Shown here: positions 6,987 to 14,350 of the stretch, in pieces
Position numbering within the stretch: position 1 is the first letter of the stretch
Layout: every line of letters starts with the position of its first letter
Origin: a virus
Direction: 5' to 3' (one strand)
Length of the DNA: 39,293 nucleotides
Virus record (IMG/VR): IMGVR_UViG_3300020203_000040
Span: 1 to 39,293 of that record
Notes under the pieces: generated by a model
Seen by the model: only the letters and a program-made list of their open reading frames with translations
The model's database searches: none
What the model was told of the DNA's origin: nothing
Translations under genes and position numbers: made by a program

Positions 6987-7868
6987 ATGCCGACAGCGAT
7001 AGAAATATTTAAGGAAAAACTTAACTTAATTGCGGAGAGCGAAACGCAATTAAGTGCTAATGTATTGGCGCACCAGTTAAAAATATATTCGTTAATACTG
7101 GATGAATTTTACCCACTTTTCGACCTTAAAGACGGGGTTATAATTAGCAGCTATAAAAACGACACGCTATTAAATAGTATAGACGAATTATTCGATAAAT
7201 TAGGCAACGCCCTAAACCGGGATATATTAACACCGGTAATAAACAATATTTTAAACACCGCTAAATTAAGCGGTGAATACTACAAAGAATTAGGTTTTAC
7301 GAATAACGTAGTAAATACAATATTAAACGATAAGGTAGCATTAACGCGAAAATTGGGTTTTACGGTGGGCGGAAACCTCAATAAAAACGGGTACTTGTAC
7401 CAGTTAGGCAAAACCGCGCAGGTGCGGCAGCAGTTAAAAGATTACGTGCTTTCGAGTTTAACGGGGGACGTTCCGTTTTTGCAATTTCAGCAGGGGTTTA
7501 AAAATTTAATTGTCGGCAACAAAAACGTTTCCGGTGCGATGGCTAAATATTTCGACCAATACGCTGTAGATTCTTTTGCGCAAATTGACAGTTTTGTTAA
7601 TAAGCAAATTGCGCACGAACTTAATTTAAGCCATTTTATTTATGAGGGTTCGATAATTAAAACCACGCGAGCTTTTTGCCGAAAAAGAGCGGGGAAAGCG
7701 TATAAAGTATCGGATACAGTAACCTGGAAAGACGACTCAACATTGCCCGACCAAAAAACCAAAGCGCGCTATAATCCCCTGATAGACAGGGGGCGTTACC
7801 GATGCAGGCATGGAATAAGGTACATTACAAAAGCACTTTACGACGAATTTATTAAAAAACAAAGCTGA
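6987..7868 (+). CDS. MuF-like phage head morphogenesis protein
   Basis: A 293-residue minor head protein. The C-terminal portion has the MuF/SPP1 gp7 pattern: an aromatic-Ser segment (YEGSIIKTTRAFCRKRAGKA), a Trp in TVTWKDD, then YNPLIDRGRYRCRHG near the end. Such proteins bind the portal and help capsid assembly or are injected with DNA. The N-terminal two thirds are helical. It is next to the portal gene, in the classical order. ATG 6987 is immediately after a TATTTTTA sequence; no SD is seen. The stop overlaps the next start (TGATG). Confidence 0.82.
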   Translation: MPTAIEIFKEKLNLIAESETQLSANVLAHQLKIYSLILDEFYPLFDLKDGVIISSYKNDTLLNSIDELFDKLGNALNRDILTPVINNILNTAKLSGEYYKELGFTNNVVNTILNDKVALTRKLGFTVGGNLNKNGYLYQLGKTAQVRQQLKDYVLSSLTGDVPFLQFQQGFKNLIVGNKNVSGAMAKYFDQYAVDSFAQIDSFVNKQIAHELNLSHFIYEGSIIKTTRAFCRKRAGKAYKVSDTVTWKDDSTLPDQKTKARYNPLIDRGRYRCRHGIRYITKALYDEFIKKQS

Positions 7869-8107
7869 TGAATGGCAAGCAAGCACAAGTTTTAAAACCT
7901 ATACCGGATTTGTACAAAAAAAGCGCTTTGTCGCTTCTAATGTTCGGATTTGTCGTAGGTGCCCGCGAGGCGGTGCCGAATTTAACGGTAAAAGCGGCGA
8001 TTTTTATGTTTATGGATCGATTTGAATTAACGCACGACAATTATAATTACCAATCTGCTTTAGCGGATTTTACGCGTATGCAACAATCTTTTATTAACTT
8101 AAATTAA
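7868..8107 (+). CDS. Small hypothetical protein
   Basis: A 79-residue product whose ATG overlaps the stop of the MuF-like gene by one base, indicating coupled translation. It has a moderately hydrophobic middle (SALSLLMFGFVVGAREAVPN) and the C-terminal part is polar and aromatic. I do not recognise it; a minor structural or assembly role is suggested only by location. Confidence 0.6.
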   Translation: MNGKQAQVLKPIPDLYKKSALSLLMFGFVVGAREAVPNLTVKAAIFMFMDRFELTHDNYNYQSALADFTRMQQSFINLN

Positions 8108-8113
8108 ATTACA

Positions 8114-8524
8114 ATGGCAAAATCCACGGAATCGCCTTACGTTCACGTCACGGAGCTGGGGTCAGGGCGCCAGCGCCGCTTCACTAAATTTATTTGGGAC
8201 GGCATGAAACCCGCAACGCGGGAACAGTACCAAAACGCGGGAAACGCGGTAAATGTGAAAGATGATGTTGAGTATCAGAAGCTTGTTAAACGCGCAAGGG
8301 GGCTGGAAAAAGATAAGAAGGTTACCGCTGCGCAGGCGCTTTGGGCAAAAGCGAAAGCGCTGAAACCTGCAAAAGGGATAGACGCTGCGGTGGTAGAAGC
8401 CGATAAGGCGTATACCGAAAACGATTTTGTAGGCGCCTTGGAACTGTACGAAGCGGCGGAAGACCAGTTAAATGAACACGTAATAAACCGAATTGCAGAA
8501 CTCAGTAAAAACGTAAAAAAATGA
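8114..8524 (+). CDS. Head-region protein with TPR-like repeats (paralogue 1)
   Basis: A 136-residue protein whose N terminus (VHVTELGSGRQRRFTKFIWD) is a short beta-like segment, followed by helical hairpins: AAQALWAKAKALK and NDFVGALELYEAAEDQL-NEHVINRIAEL. The second has TPR-like spacing of small residues and aromatics. It overlaps the next gene by 4 bases (ATGA). The neighbouring protein has the same arrangement, so the two are probably old tandem paralogues. Possible role in head or connector assembly; no family recognised. Confidence 0.65.
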   Translation: MAKSTESPYVHVTELGSGRQRRFTKFIWDGMKPATREQYQNAGNAVNVKDDVEYQKLVKRARGLEKDKKVTAAQALWAKAKALKPAKGIDAAVVEADKAYTENDFVGALELYEAAEDQLNEHVINRIAELSKNVKK

Positions 8525-8868
8525 TAGTGAAAAACAGAGCGACCGGCGAAAATTACCCGATTTCGGCGGCAACGTGGGCGAAGTTGCAAAGCGACGGCAC
8601 GGCGCGACGGTACACGGTAGTAGAAGCCGATACGGCGCCGGAAGCGGCGGTAATGACGCAGGTGGCAGAATACGAAATTGCGGTAAAGCAAGGGACGCAA
8701 CTACAAAAAGTGGGCGATTTAGACGGCGCACGGCATCTTTTTCAGAAAGCCTACGCGCTAAAACAAACCACATCGCTAAAAAAACGTATGGACGAATTGG
8801 ACGCAGAACTTAACGGGGTACGAGAAGAAAACGCACTTAACGGGGTACGAGAAGAAAACGCACTGTAA
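8521..8868 (+). CDS. Head-region protein with TPR-like repeat (paralogue 2)
   Basis: A 115-residue protein with the same plan as its upstream neighbour: a short N-terminal region (NRATGENYPISAATWAKLQS) and one TPR-like unit (GDLDGARHLFQKAYALKQ). The C terminus is two identical copies of LNGVREENA encoded by an exact 27-bp tandem repeat (8809-8862). ATG overlaps the previous stop. Function unknown. The unbroken nucleotide identity of the repeat suggests a recent slippage event that has lengthened the tail. Confidence 0.65.
   Translation: MIVKNRATGENYPISAATWAKLQSDGTARRYTVVEADTAPEAAVMTQVAEYEIAVKQGTQLQKVGDLDGARHLFQKAYALKQTTSLKKRMDELDAELNGVREENALNGVREENAL
8809..8862 (+). repeat. 27-bp perfect tandem repeat, two copies
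   Basis: Units 8809-8835 and 8836-8862 are identical and encode LNGVREENA twice, just before the stop. A recent replication-slippage duplication in frame is the simplest explanation. Confidence 0.95.
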
Positions 8869-8900
8869 TTTTTTAATTAACTGAATAACGTAATACCTTT

Positions 8901-9821
8901 ATGGACTTAATTAAAATGCTTTTAGACTTTACGCAAACTGTGTACGGTTTAACGGAGGAAGCAGCGGCAGAACTGCTTACAAAAAAATCTGAGGCCGGCG
9001 AACGGGAGCTAAAACCCGACGCTTTTGAAATGCTTTTGGAGCAAGACAAATCGCGTGTTAACACGTTAAAAAAGGCGGTAGACACTACTACAATTTTTAA
9101 CGAGGCGCACGCTAAAGCGACAAAAGAGGAGCGGAGAAAAATGGAAAACGCGTTAGTAAATAAATTCGGTATTACCGGGGAGAAACTAACGTTCGACCAA
9201 ATTTTAACCGCAATTGCCGAACAGAAAATCCCTAAAACGGAGGATTTTTCGGAAGACAATATTAAAAAACACCCTTTATTTTTGCAGTTGGAAAACGCGC
9301 AAAAAGCGGAATTAGAGGCGCTGAAAGAAACGTACCAAAACGAACTTATCGAACGCGAAAAAGCCGAAAAGGCGAAGAACACGTTTGGCGAGGTTTCGGG
9401 TTTGGTGCTAAATTTTTTCGACGAACTAAAGCCGGTATTATCCACCGACGCTACGAAAGCTACAAACCAGCGAAACCGCTTTTTACACAACCTAAACGGC
9501 TACGAATTTGAAGCTGTCGAAGGTGTAAAAGACGATTTTGTTATTTTAGGTAAAGACGGTAAAAGGCTGGAAACGGTCCATGGAAACCGTGTTACGCTTA
9601 AAGATTTTACGCGGCAACGTGCGGAGATGGAATACGATTTTGCAAAACAGGAAAACAAGCAAAATGGGGGTAACAACGGCGGTGCAGGCGGTGCACACGG
9701 TACTGTAAAAGTGCCGGCAAATATGGACGAATATAATGCTGCGATTTTGCTTGCGACCACGTCGGAGGCACGAAGCGACGTACATAACGCGTACACCGCA
9801 AGTGGCGGCGTTGTGGATTAA
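8901..9821 (+). CDS. Scaffold-like protein preceding the capsid gene
   Basis: A 306-residue, charged and highly helical protein (Lys/Glu-rich; ENAQKAELEALKETYQNEL is coiled-coil-like) with a Gly/Asn-rich linker (GGNNGGAGGAHG) and a terminal region VPANMDEYNAAILLATTSEA. Length, composition and the position immediately before the major capsid gene are typical of a phage scaffolding protein that guides procapsid assembly and then leaves or is cleaved. No protease domain is evident. The call rests on synteny. Confidence 0.72.
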   Translation: MDLIKMLLDFTQTVYGLTEEAAAELLTKKSEAGERELKPDAFEMLLEQDKSRVNTLKKAVDTTTIFNEAHAKATKEERRKMENALVNKFGITGEKLTFDQILTAIAEQKIPKTEDFSEDNIKKHPLFLQLENAQKAELEALKETYQNELIEREKAEKAKNTFGEVSGLVLNFFDELKPVLSTDATKATNQRNRFLHNLNGYEFEAVEGVKDDFVILGKDGKRLETVHGNRVTLKDFTRQRAEMEYDFAKQENKQNGGNNGGAGGAHGTVKVPANMDEYNAAILLATTSEARSDVHNAYTASGGVVD

Positions 9822-9844
9822 TTCACAACAAAAAAAATAATTTT

Positions 9845-10861
9845 ATGGCTATTGTAGCAGGAACTTTTACGGCGTCAGCACTGGCAAAATCGGTCTTGCA
9901 GGCTGATCGCATGTGGGCTGATTCTATGATTAACGCCGATTTTGTGGCGGACGTTGAGGTAGTTAAAGCAATTCTCGCCGAACAGAATGCCCGTGTTAGC
10001 GAGTTGGTGGACGGGGATAAAGACCGTACTGTTCGCGTACATTGGTTAAACATGTGCGACGAAGTTCCCGTCCCATGTGATGGCGATGACTGCGATTTGG
10101 CGGGCAACCAACTGGGCAGCGACTTTAAAGATTACGCAATAACCGAGTGCCAGAAATGGAGCTTTACGGTTAACGAAAACGCGTTGCGGTCTAACGATTA
10201 CAACCTCGAAGACCTGGTTGCAAAAGGGATTTTGAAAGCAGATAAAATTCTGTCGGAAGAGATCGCAAGGTTTACAATGGAACGGCTCGAAACCTTTAAA
10301 GGTGAAAACGTCGTGTCTGACGGTACGGGATCGGTGGTTGCTGACGAAACCTACATCGAATCTGCGGATTGGAACGAGCGCCTTTTTGCGTATTTCTACC
10401 GCGTTTCAAAACAAAACAAATTTTCTTCGCCGTTTTTGCTTTCGGGCTCGAATTTGTTCGAAGAAAAGTTTATGACGATGTTAAACGCAAGTAACAGCAA
10501 CGGCAGCGGCGCAGCAGCGGCGTTTAAATTTATGCGCACATATTTCGACTTGTTTAACGTGGACGCGTACAATACGCCGGACGCGAAAACATACATGATT
10601 AACCGGGGTGCGGTGGCTTTTGCGAGCAAAAACTACTACGGTGCGGTACCTACGGTGTATAAGTCGCAAGACCGATATAGCGTAGCTTCGCGCAACCTGC
10701 CGGGGGTTCGATACGACGTGTTTTACACAAATCGTTGCTCCGGTACGACGATTATGCACGATTGGACTTTCGTAGCTAATTTCGACTTGTTCCTGAATCC
10801 GCTCGGCTGTACGGCTGAACGGACGGGGGTTCTGTCGTTTATCAACGGAACAACTCCGTAA
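9845..10861 (+). CDS. Major capsid protein
   Basis: A 338-residue soluble mixed alpha/beta protein that follows the scaffold-like gene and is followed by a strong terminator, as expected for the most abundant head protein. Its interior KILSEEIARFTMERLETFKG helix and the later TYMINRGAVAFASKNYYGAV beta segments fit an HK97-fold shell protein. The Cys-rich segment DEVPVPCDGDDCDLAG in the N-terminal third may be an exposed loop. The start ATG follows an A-rich, SD-free leader. Assignment by context and fold-like character; a search would settle it. Confidence 0.8.
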   Translation: MAIVAGTFTASALAKSVLQADRMWADSMINADFVADVEVVKAILAEQNARVSELVDGDKDRTVRVHWLNMCDEVPVPCDGDDCDLAGNQLGSDFKDYAITECQKWSFTVNENALRSNDYNLEDLVAKGILKADKILSEEIARFTMERLETFKGENVVSDGTGSVVADETYIESADWNERLFAYFYRVSKQNKFSSPFLLSGSNLFEEKFMTMLNASNSNGSGAAAAFKFMRTYFDLFNVDAYNTPDAKTYMINRGAVAFASKNYYGAVPTVYKSQDRYSVASRNLPGVRYDVFYTNRCSGTTIMHDWTFVANFDLFLNPLGCTAERTGVLSFINGTTP

Positions 10862-10877
10862 ATTTCGAGGTTTTCAT

Positions 10878-10915
10878 AAAAAGCGCGGCATCGGGAAACG
10901 GGTGCTGCGCTTTTT
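10878..10915 (+). terminator. Terminator after the capsid gene
   Basis: AAAAAGCGC-g-GCA / TGC-t-GCGCTTTTT forms a 12-bp stem with one internal mismatch and ends in TTTTTC. It is a good bidirectional-looking intrinsic terminator separating head genes from tail genes. Confidence 0.85.
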
Positions 10916-10933
10916 CATAAAAAGCACAGTGGT

Positions 10934-10965
10934 TTTAATACTTAGATAATTGCGCCTTATTTTTG
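10934..10965 (+). promoter_or_regulatory. Probable promoter for neck/tail operon
   Basis: TTTA (10934-10937), 20-base spacer, TATTTTTG (10958-10965): the -7 box is an exact TAnnTTTG match and the -33 box differs by one base. It lies between the capsid terminator and the next ATG at 10984. Confidence 0.6.
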
Positions 10966-10983
10966 CGTATAAATAATTCCCGA

Positions 10984-12087
10984 ATGTTTGAGTGTTATAA
11001 CAATATAATAGGACTGGCTAACGAGGACTGCTCCTGCCATCAAACTGGCAGACCGGAGGACTACGCTGAAAGCGCTTCCGGGCTTTACCTGTCGGAATTA
11101 GCGGATATTGGCGCGTTATTAAATAGCCCAAATTGCGGACAAACGCTTTGGGATACCTTAGTAGCAGCACGGGCGACGGCGGTAAAAATTACCGTTGCCG
11201 ACACAAACGTTTTAATGGGGCGGCAGTACAAGCTAAAGCGCGATGCAATACAGCAACAAGTTATAGGCGAAATTAAAGCGCGTGAAACGTACGACCCGGC
11301 GACTAATTACGCGGTTGTCCGCATCGCTTGTAATTCTATAAAAGGGGGGTATTTTACGCTGCGTTCGGTCGGCACTATTTTCGAGAACGTGGGCGCTTTT
11401 GACGTACTGTTGTACGACAATGTAGACGGATATTTAGAGACTTTTGCGGTAACGTCGCTCGCAAATAAGCATAAAACTAACGCGATAAATAAAAAGTACC
11501 CGGTATATTCTAAATACGCGGAATGCTTAGAATACTATTTAGTATACCAATTCGACGAAGATAACTTACCTAAAAATAATAATGTGTCGTGCGGTTGTGG
11601 CGACAATAAAATATCTTTTAACCTAAAAAATAACTATTTCGGCAGCAATTATCGAAATGCGCAGTGGGCGAAATGGGCGATGGTTGGCAGCAGCGTAATT
11701 AACAGTTTAGCCGAATTAGAAGATATGCCTAATTTTGCTTCTAATAAAATGTTAGGTTTAACTTTAGAGGCGGATTTTGCGTGCGACGTTAACGCGGTTA
11801 TTTGCGAGAGCGAATTAGACTATTTAGGCTCGAATTATGCGATGGCGTTAGCTCTCGCGGTGTTCTACCAAACTGGGGTACAAGTTGCAAACCAGTTTTT
11901 TAAAACGCCTACTTTAGACCCTAAAAAATTAATTTCTTCCGACGTTTGGGAAGAAAATTTAATCGAATGGCAGAAAAAGTACACGGATTATTTGCAGGCG
12001 GTAATTGCCGAAATACCGTTACAAAATACCGATTGCTACGGTTGTAAAGACAAAGTAGTAATTAAACGACAAGGGTTGTTCGCGTGA
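10984..12087 (+). CDS. Cys-rich neck/connector-region protein
   Basis: The 367-residue protein begins MFECYNNIIGLANEDCSCHQ and contains GRPEDYAESASGLYLSELAD. I recall this opening from conserved virion-gene proteins of Bacteroidota phages but know no function. Cysteines are grouped: C-x-C near residue 18, CGCG mid-protein and DCYGC near the end, suggesting metal binding or disulphides. Position just after the capsid gene and before a tail-completion gene favours a head-tail connector or neck role. ATG 10984 is preferred over the in-frame TTG 10963, which is part of the promoter. The last bases overlap the following GTG start. Confidence 0.65.
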   Translation: MFECYNNIIGLANEDCSCHQTGRPEDYAESASGLYLSELADIGALLNSPNCGQTLWDTLVAARATAVKITVADTNVLMGRQYKLKRDAIQQQVIGEIKARETYDPATNYAVVRIACNSIKGGYFTLRSVGTIFENVGAFDVLLYDNVDGYLETFAVTSLANKHKTNAINKKYPVYSKYAECLEYYLVYQFDEDNLPKNNNVSCGCGDNKISFNLKNNYFGSNYRNAQWAKWAMVGSSVINSLAELEDMPNFASNKMLGLTLEADFACDVNAVICESELDYLGSNYAMALALAVFYQTGVQVANQFFKTPTLDPKKLISSDVWEENLIEWQKKYTDYLQAVIAEIPLQNTDCYGCKDKVVIKRQGLFA

Positions 12088-12638
12088 CTTTAGCAGAACA
12101 AATAGCGGCATTAGATAAACTTATTATGTTTGTCGAAAATGAGCTACCTAAATACGTCGAACAGGTGGCCGCGTCGGATTTAGCGGCATTAGTAGCTAAT
12201 CGCGTAATAACGACGGGGGAGGACAGCGACGGCGCTAAATTTTCGCCGTACAGCACAAATAAAAACCGGGCGGCGGCATATATAGGCAAAAGCCGAAACC
12301 AAGCCGCAGAACGGAAAATAAAGGCTTTGCAGCGTGCCGGGACGGCGATAAGCTATACAACATTTCGCGAGTTAAATAACCTGCAAACCGATTTTAAAAG
12401 GTATGAATTTACCGGCGAAATGTGGAAAAAATTCGGGGTTACGCGATCGGATTTAACCCAGGATAGCTACAAAATAACGATAGGCGGTACAAGTACCGCA
12501 GCGCAGGAAAAAATAGACGCAAATAGCGCCTATGAAAACCAGAGCATAATCGAAGCCAGTGAGGGTGAACGAGTTACAGTACAAAACACGGCGTCTTCGT
12601 GGTTAGAAGAACAAGTTAAAAGAATTTTGATCGCATGA
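12084..12638 (+). CDS. Tail-completion/virion morphogenesis-like protein
   Basis: A 184-residue protein with a GTG start overlapping the previous stop (GTGA). The N-terminal region VITTGEDSDGAKFSPYSTNK, followed by a segment rich in aromatic and Lys residues, resembles Mu gpG-type or HK97 gp10-type neck proteins, in which an early 'F-D...G..W.PL' signature is common. Such proteins join the head to the tail or complete the tail. The identity is tentative. The stop overlaps the next ATG. Confidence 0.6.
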   Translation: MTLAEQIAALDKLIMFVENELPKYVEQVAASDLAALVANRVITTGEDSDGAKFSPYSTNKNRAAAYIGKSRNQAAERKIKALQRAGTAISYTTFRELNNLQTDFKRYEFTGEMWKKFGVTRSDLTQDSYKITIGGTSTAAQEKIDANSAYENQSIIEASEGERVTVQNTASSWLEEQVKRILIA

Positions 12639-13240
12639 ATGAGCATGTAACTAATTTACTCGCAGAACAATTAATTACTTTACCGTTTGTAACAAAAGCG
12701 GCGGGGGTGATTCAGCTTTTGAAGCTACCTAAAACAGACGGTAAAGCGCAAATTGTTCCGGTAGTTAAAGGGGTATTTAGGAAAGATGGGTACACGGAAA
12801 TTTGCGAAAATGAAGACCCTTATTTAGATGTTTTGCCGAATAGCGCGGAAACCGGCATTATTTATTTCGAGGATTTAGGCGCTAAACGCAAAAACATTAA
12901 CAATTATATTTCGCAAATTACTGGAAGGCTTAAATTAGTCGCGTGGTTCGACTTTAAAAAAATAGGTGGTACAATAACGTTAACCGATTTGCAACAAGCG
13001 GTTTTAGCTACCTTAGCAAATTACCAAATACCCAGTAGCAGCTACATTAGCAGCGCGGTTTTGGAGGTAGAAGCGATAGACCCGAAAAGACCCGACCCTT
13101 TCGATAAGTTTGGTTTAGACGAATCGAATGTACAGTATATAACGCACCCTTTCGACTATTTCAGTTTAACGATATATTATGTGGCAAACGTTTCGAGTAT
13201 GTGCGTCCCTGAAATAGAGCTAAACCCTGAAACATGCTAA
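12635..13240 (+). CDS. Tail terminator-like protein
   Basis: A 201-residue mixed alpha/beta protein in the position between a tail-completion protein and the tail chaperone. A central helix TLTDLQQAVLATLANYQ and beta-rich flanks fit small head-tail joining or tail terminator proteins, but there is no diagnostic motif. It is unlikely to be the major tail protein, because it is long in helix and short on typical Ig-like sheets. The start overlaps the preceding stop (ATGA), and its 3' end overlaps the next gene by 7 bases. Confidence 0.5.
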   Translation: MNEHVTNLLAEQLITLPFVTKAAGVIQLLKLPKTDGKAQIVPVVKGVFRKDGYTEICENEDPYLDVLPNSAETGIIYFEDLGAKRKNINNYISQITGRLKLVAWFDFKKIGGTITLTDLQQAVLATLANYQIPSSSYISSAVLEVEAIDPKRPDPFDKFGLDESNVQYITHPFDYFSLTIYYVANVSSMCVPEIELNPETC

Positions 13241-13554
13241 ACTTTTACGACATATTTTCGGCGTTGCAATTAGCGGTTTTTGCTTATGTTTTTTCGTGTA
13301 TATTAATAGCGAAAGACGGCATTTTCGATTTTTACGGCGATTTTCTTTATTACAAAATAAAGACGTTTACAAACGGCAAAGTGTCTAACGCCTTGGGTTT
13401 ATGCGAAAAATGCTTTGCAGGTCAAACAGCTTTTTGGTTTTTTATCGTAGCTAATATGCACGAATACGCTATTATAAAGCACATACTTTTCACGTGCTTC
13501 GCCATAATATTTACACAAATAATTTCCGAAACAATTAAACACTTAAACACTTAA
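13234..13554 (+). CDS. Membrane protein with CxxC, DUF1360-like
   Basis: A 106-residue protein with about three hydrophobic segments (residues 8-26, 60-76, 84-100) and a central LCEKCFAGQTAFWFF. A CxxC followed by aromatic residues and a membrane helix is reminiscent of the small DUF1360 membrane family found in some phages and Bacillus. Function is unknown. Its presence inside the tail-assembly gene block, between a tail terminator-like protein and the tail chaperone, is unusual. Confidence 0.6.
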   Translation: MLNFYDIFSALQLAVFAYVFSCILIAKDGIFDFYGDFLYYKIKTFTNGKVSNALGLCEKCFAGQTAFWFFIVANMHEYAIIKHILFTCFAIIFTQIISETIKHLNT

Positions 13555-13557
13555 AAC

Positions 13558-14157
13558 ATGAACGTTAACGACGTAAAGGCTAAGCTGGAGGCGTTAAAAA
13601 TCGAAACGCTAAGACGCGAACAGGAATTGTTAGACGGCCTAACACCTGCCGAACGGGTCGAGGTTGGCGAACCGATAAAACAAATAAAATATTTGCAAAG
13701 CTTTCAGGCTAACGGGAAAAAGTATATTATGCGTACTTCGCTAACCCTTAGCCGTTTCGAGGTGTTTCAGGATTTGCAAATTTCCGCCGCTTTTAGCGTG
13801 GATTTCGAGAATATTTTTAAGAACCTGCGACAATCTTACGATCTCTTAGACGAGGGTAAACCCGCGTCAGCGGCGGTGAAGCTGTACAATTTAATGTCGG
13901 GCGTAAAGGATAAAATGGACGGTAAAATAGACCCTATTTTATCGCTTTGTTCGCTTTTTATTTGCACCGAAGATGAGGACGTTACAAAATACGACGCAGA
14001 ACTTTGCCAAGCTAAAATAACCGATTGGAAAATAGAGGGGATAGCGGCAGAAAGTTTTTTTTCCTTAGCTTTCACTTTGGTAGACGGATATTTGACCGCT
14101 TACAACGAGATTTCCAACGTTATTTTGGTGCGCAAAATGGCGACCGAAACGACGTAG
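13558..14157 (+). CDS. Tail assembly chaperone, short form
   Basis: The 199-residue product lies directly upstream of the tape measure gene, the position of the lambda gpG class of tail chaperones, which bind the tape measure and recruit tube protein. It is helical; no motif is diagnostic. At 14055-14061 a T-TTT-TTT heptamer sits in register with its codons (AGT TTT TTT), so part of the ribosomes may slip -1 into the following ORF. Without slippage translation ends at 14157. Confidence 0.7.
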   Translation: MNVNDVKAKLEALKIETLRREQELLDGLTPAERVEVGEPIKQIKYLQSFQANGKKYIMRTSLTLSRFEVFQDLQISAAFSVDFENIFKNLRQSYDLLDEGKPASAAVKLYNLMSGVKDKMDGKIDPILSLCSLFICTEDEDVTKYDAELCQAKITDWKIEGIAAESFFSLAFTLVDGYLTAYNEISNVILVRKMATETT

Positions 14158-14345
14158 AAAAATACGTTAATATCCAAAAAAGGGATTTAAAACTATTTTG
14201 GACTAAATTAAAGCGGCAAGTTGCCCAAAGGGGCGGAATAAGTTACACCGAACTGAAAGCGTTAGACATTTTTGAGTTTTTTACGGCTTTGGCTGTGTAC
14301 GAAAATGAATTACAAGCGGAGATTGACGCGCACAACAAAAAATAG
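14025..14345 (+). CDS. -1 frameshift extension of the tail chaperone
   Basis: This frame is open over 14061-14345 and gives a C-terminal domain ending VYENELQAEIDAHNKK. After the slippery T run there is no ATG, GTG or TTG in frame until very near the end; the only ATG (14025) lies inside the upstream gene and has no sign of an initiation site. A fusion from 13558 through a slip at 14061 would be about 262 residues, the gpG-gpT arrangement that is widespread in long-tailed phages. The true independent start at 14025 therefore seems unlikely; coordinates cover the open frame. Confidence 0.65.
   Translation: MENRGDSGRKFFFLSFHFGRRIFDRLQRDFQRYFGAQNGDRNDVEKYVNIQKRDLKLFWTKLKRQVAQRGGISYTELKALDIFEFFTALAVYENELQAEIDAHNKK
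14055..14061 (+). promoter_or_regulatory. Slippery heptamer for -1 frameshift
   Basis: T TTT TTT in the register of the chaperone gene (0-frame AGT TTT TTT TCC). A clear -1 slip site within the overlap of two frames in front of the tape measure gene. Confidence 0.65.
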
Positions 14346-14350
14346 CTTTT

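Noticed and set aside
6980-6987. TATTTTTA at the start of the MuF-like gene
   Set aside because: One mismatch, the would-be -33 position falls in the terminator stem, and no TTTG is there.
8873-9490. Minus-strand ORF of 205 residues over the scaffold-like gene
   Set aside because: Ser/Phe-rich antisense product of a Lys/Glu-rich gene. All other genes are on the + strand.
14025-14060. ATG 14025 as an independent start for the tail chaperone extension
   Set aside because: It is inside the upstream gene, with no initiation context, and the downstream T7 slip site explains the arrangement better.
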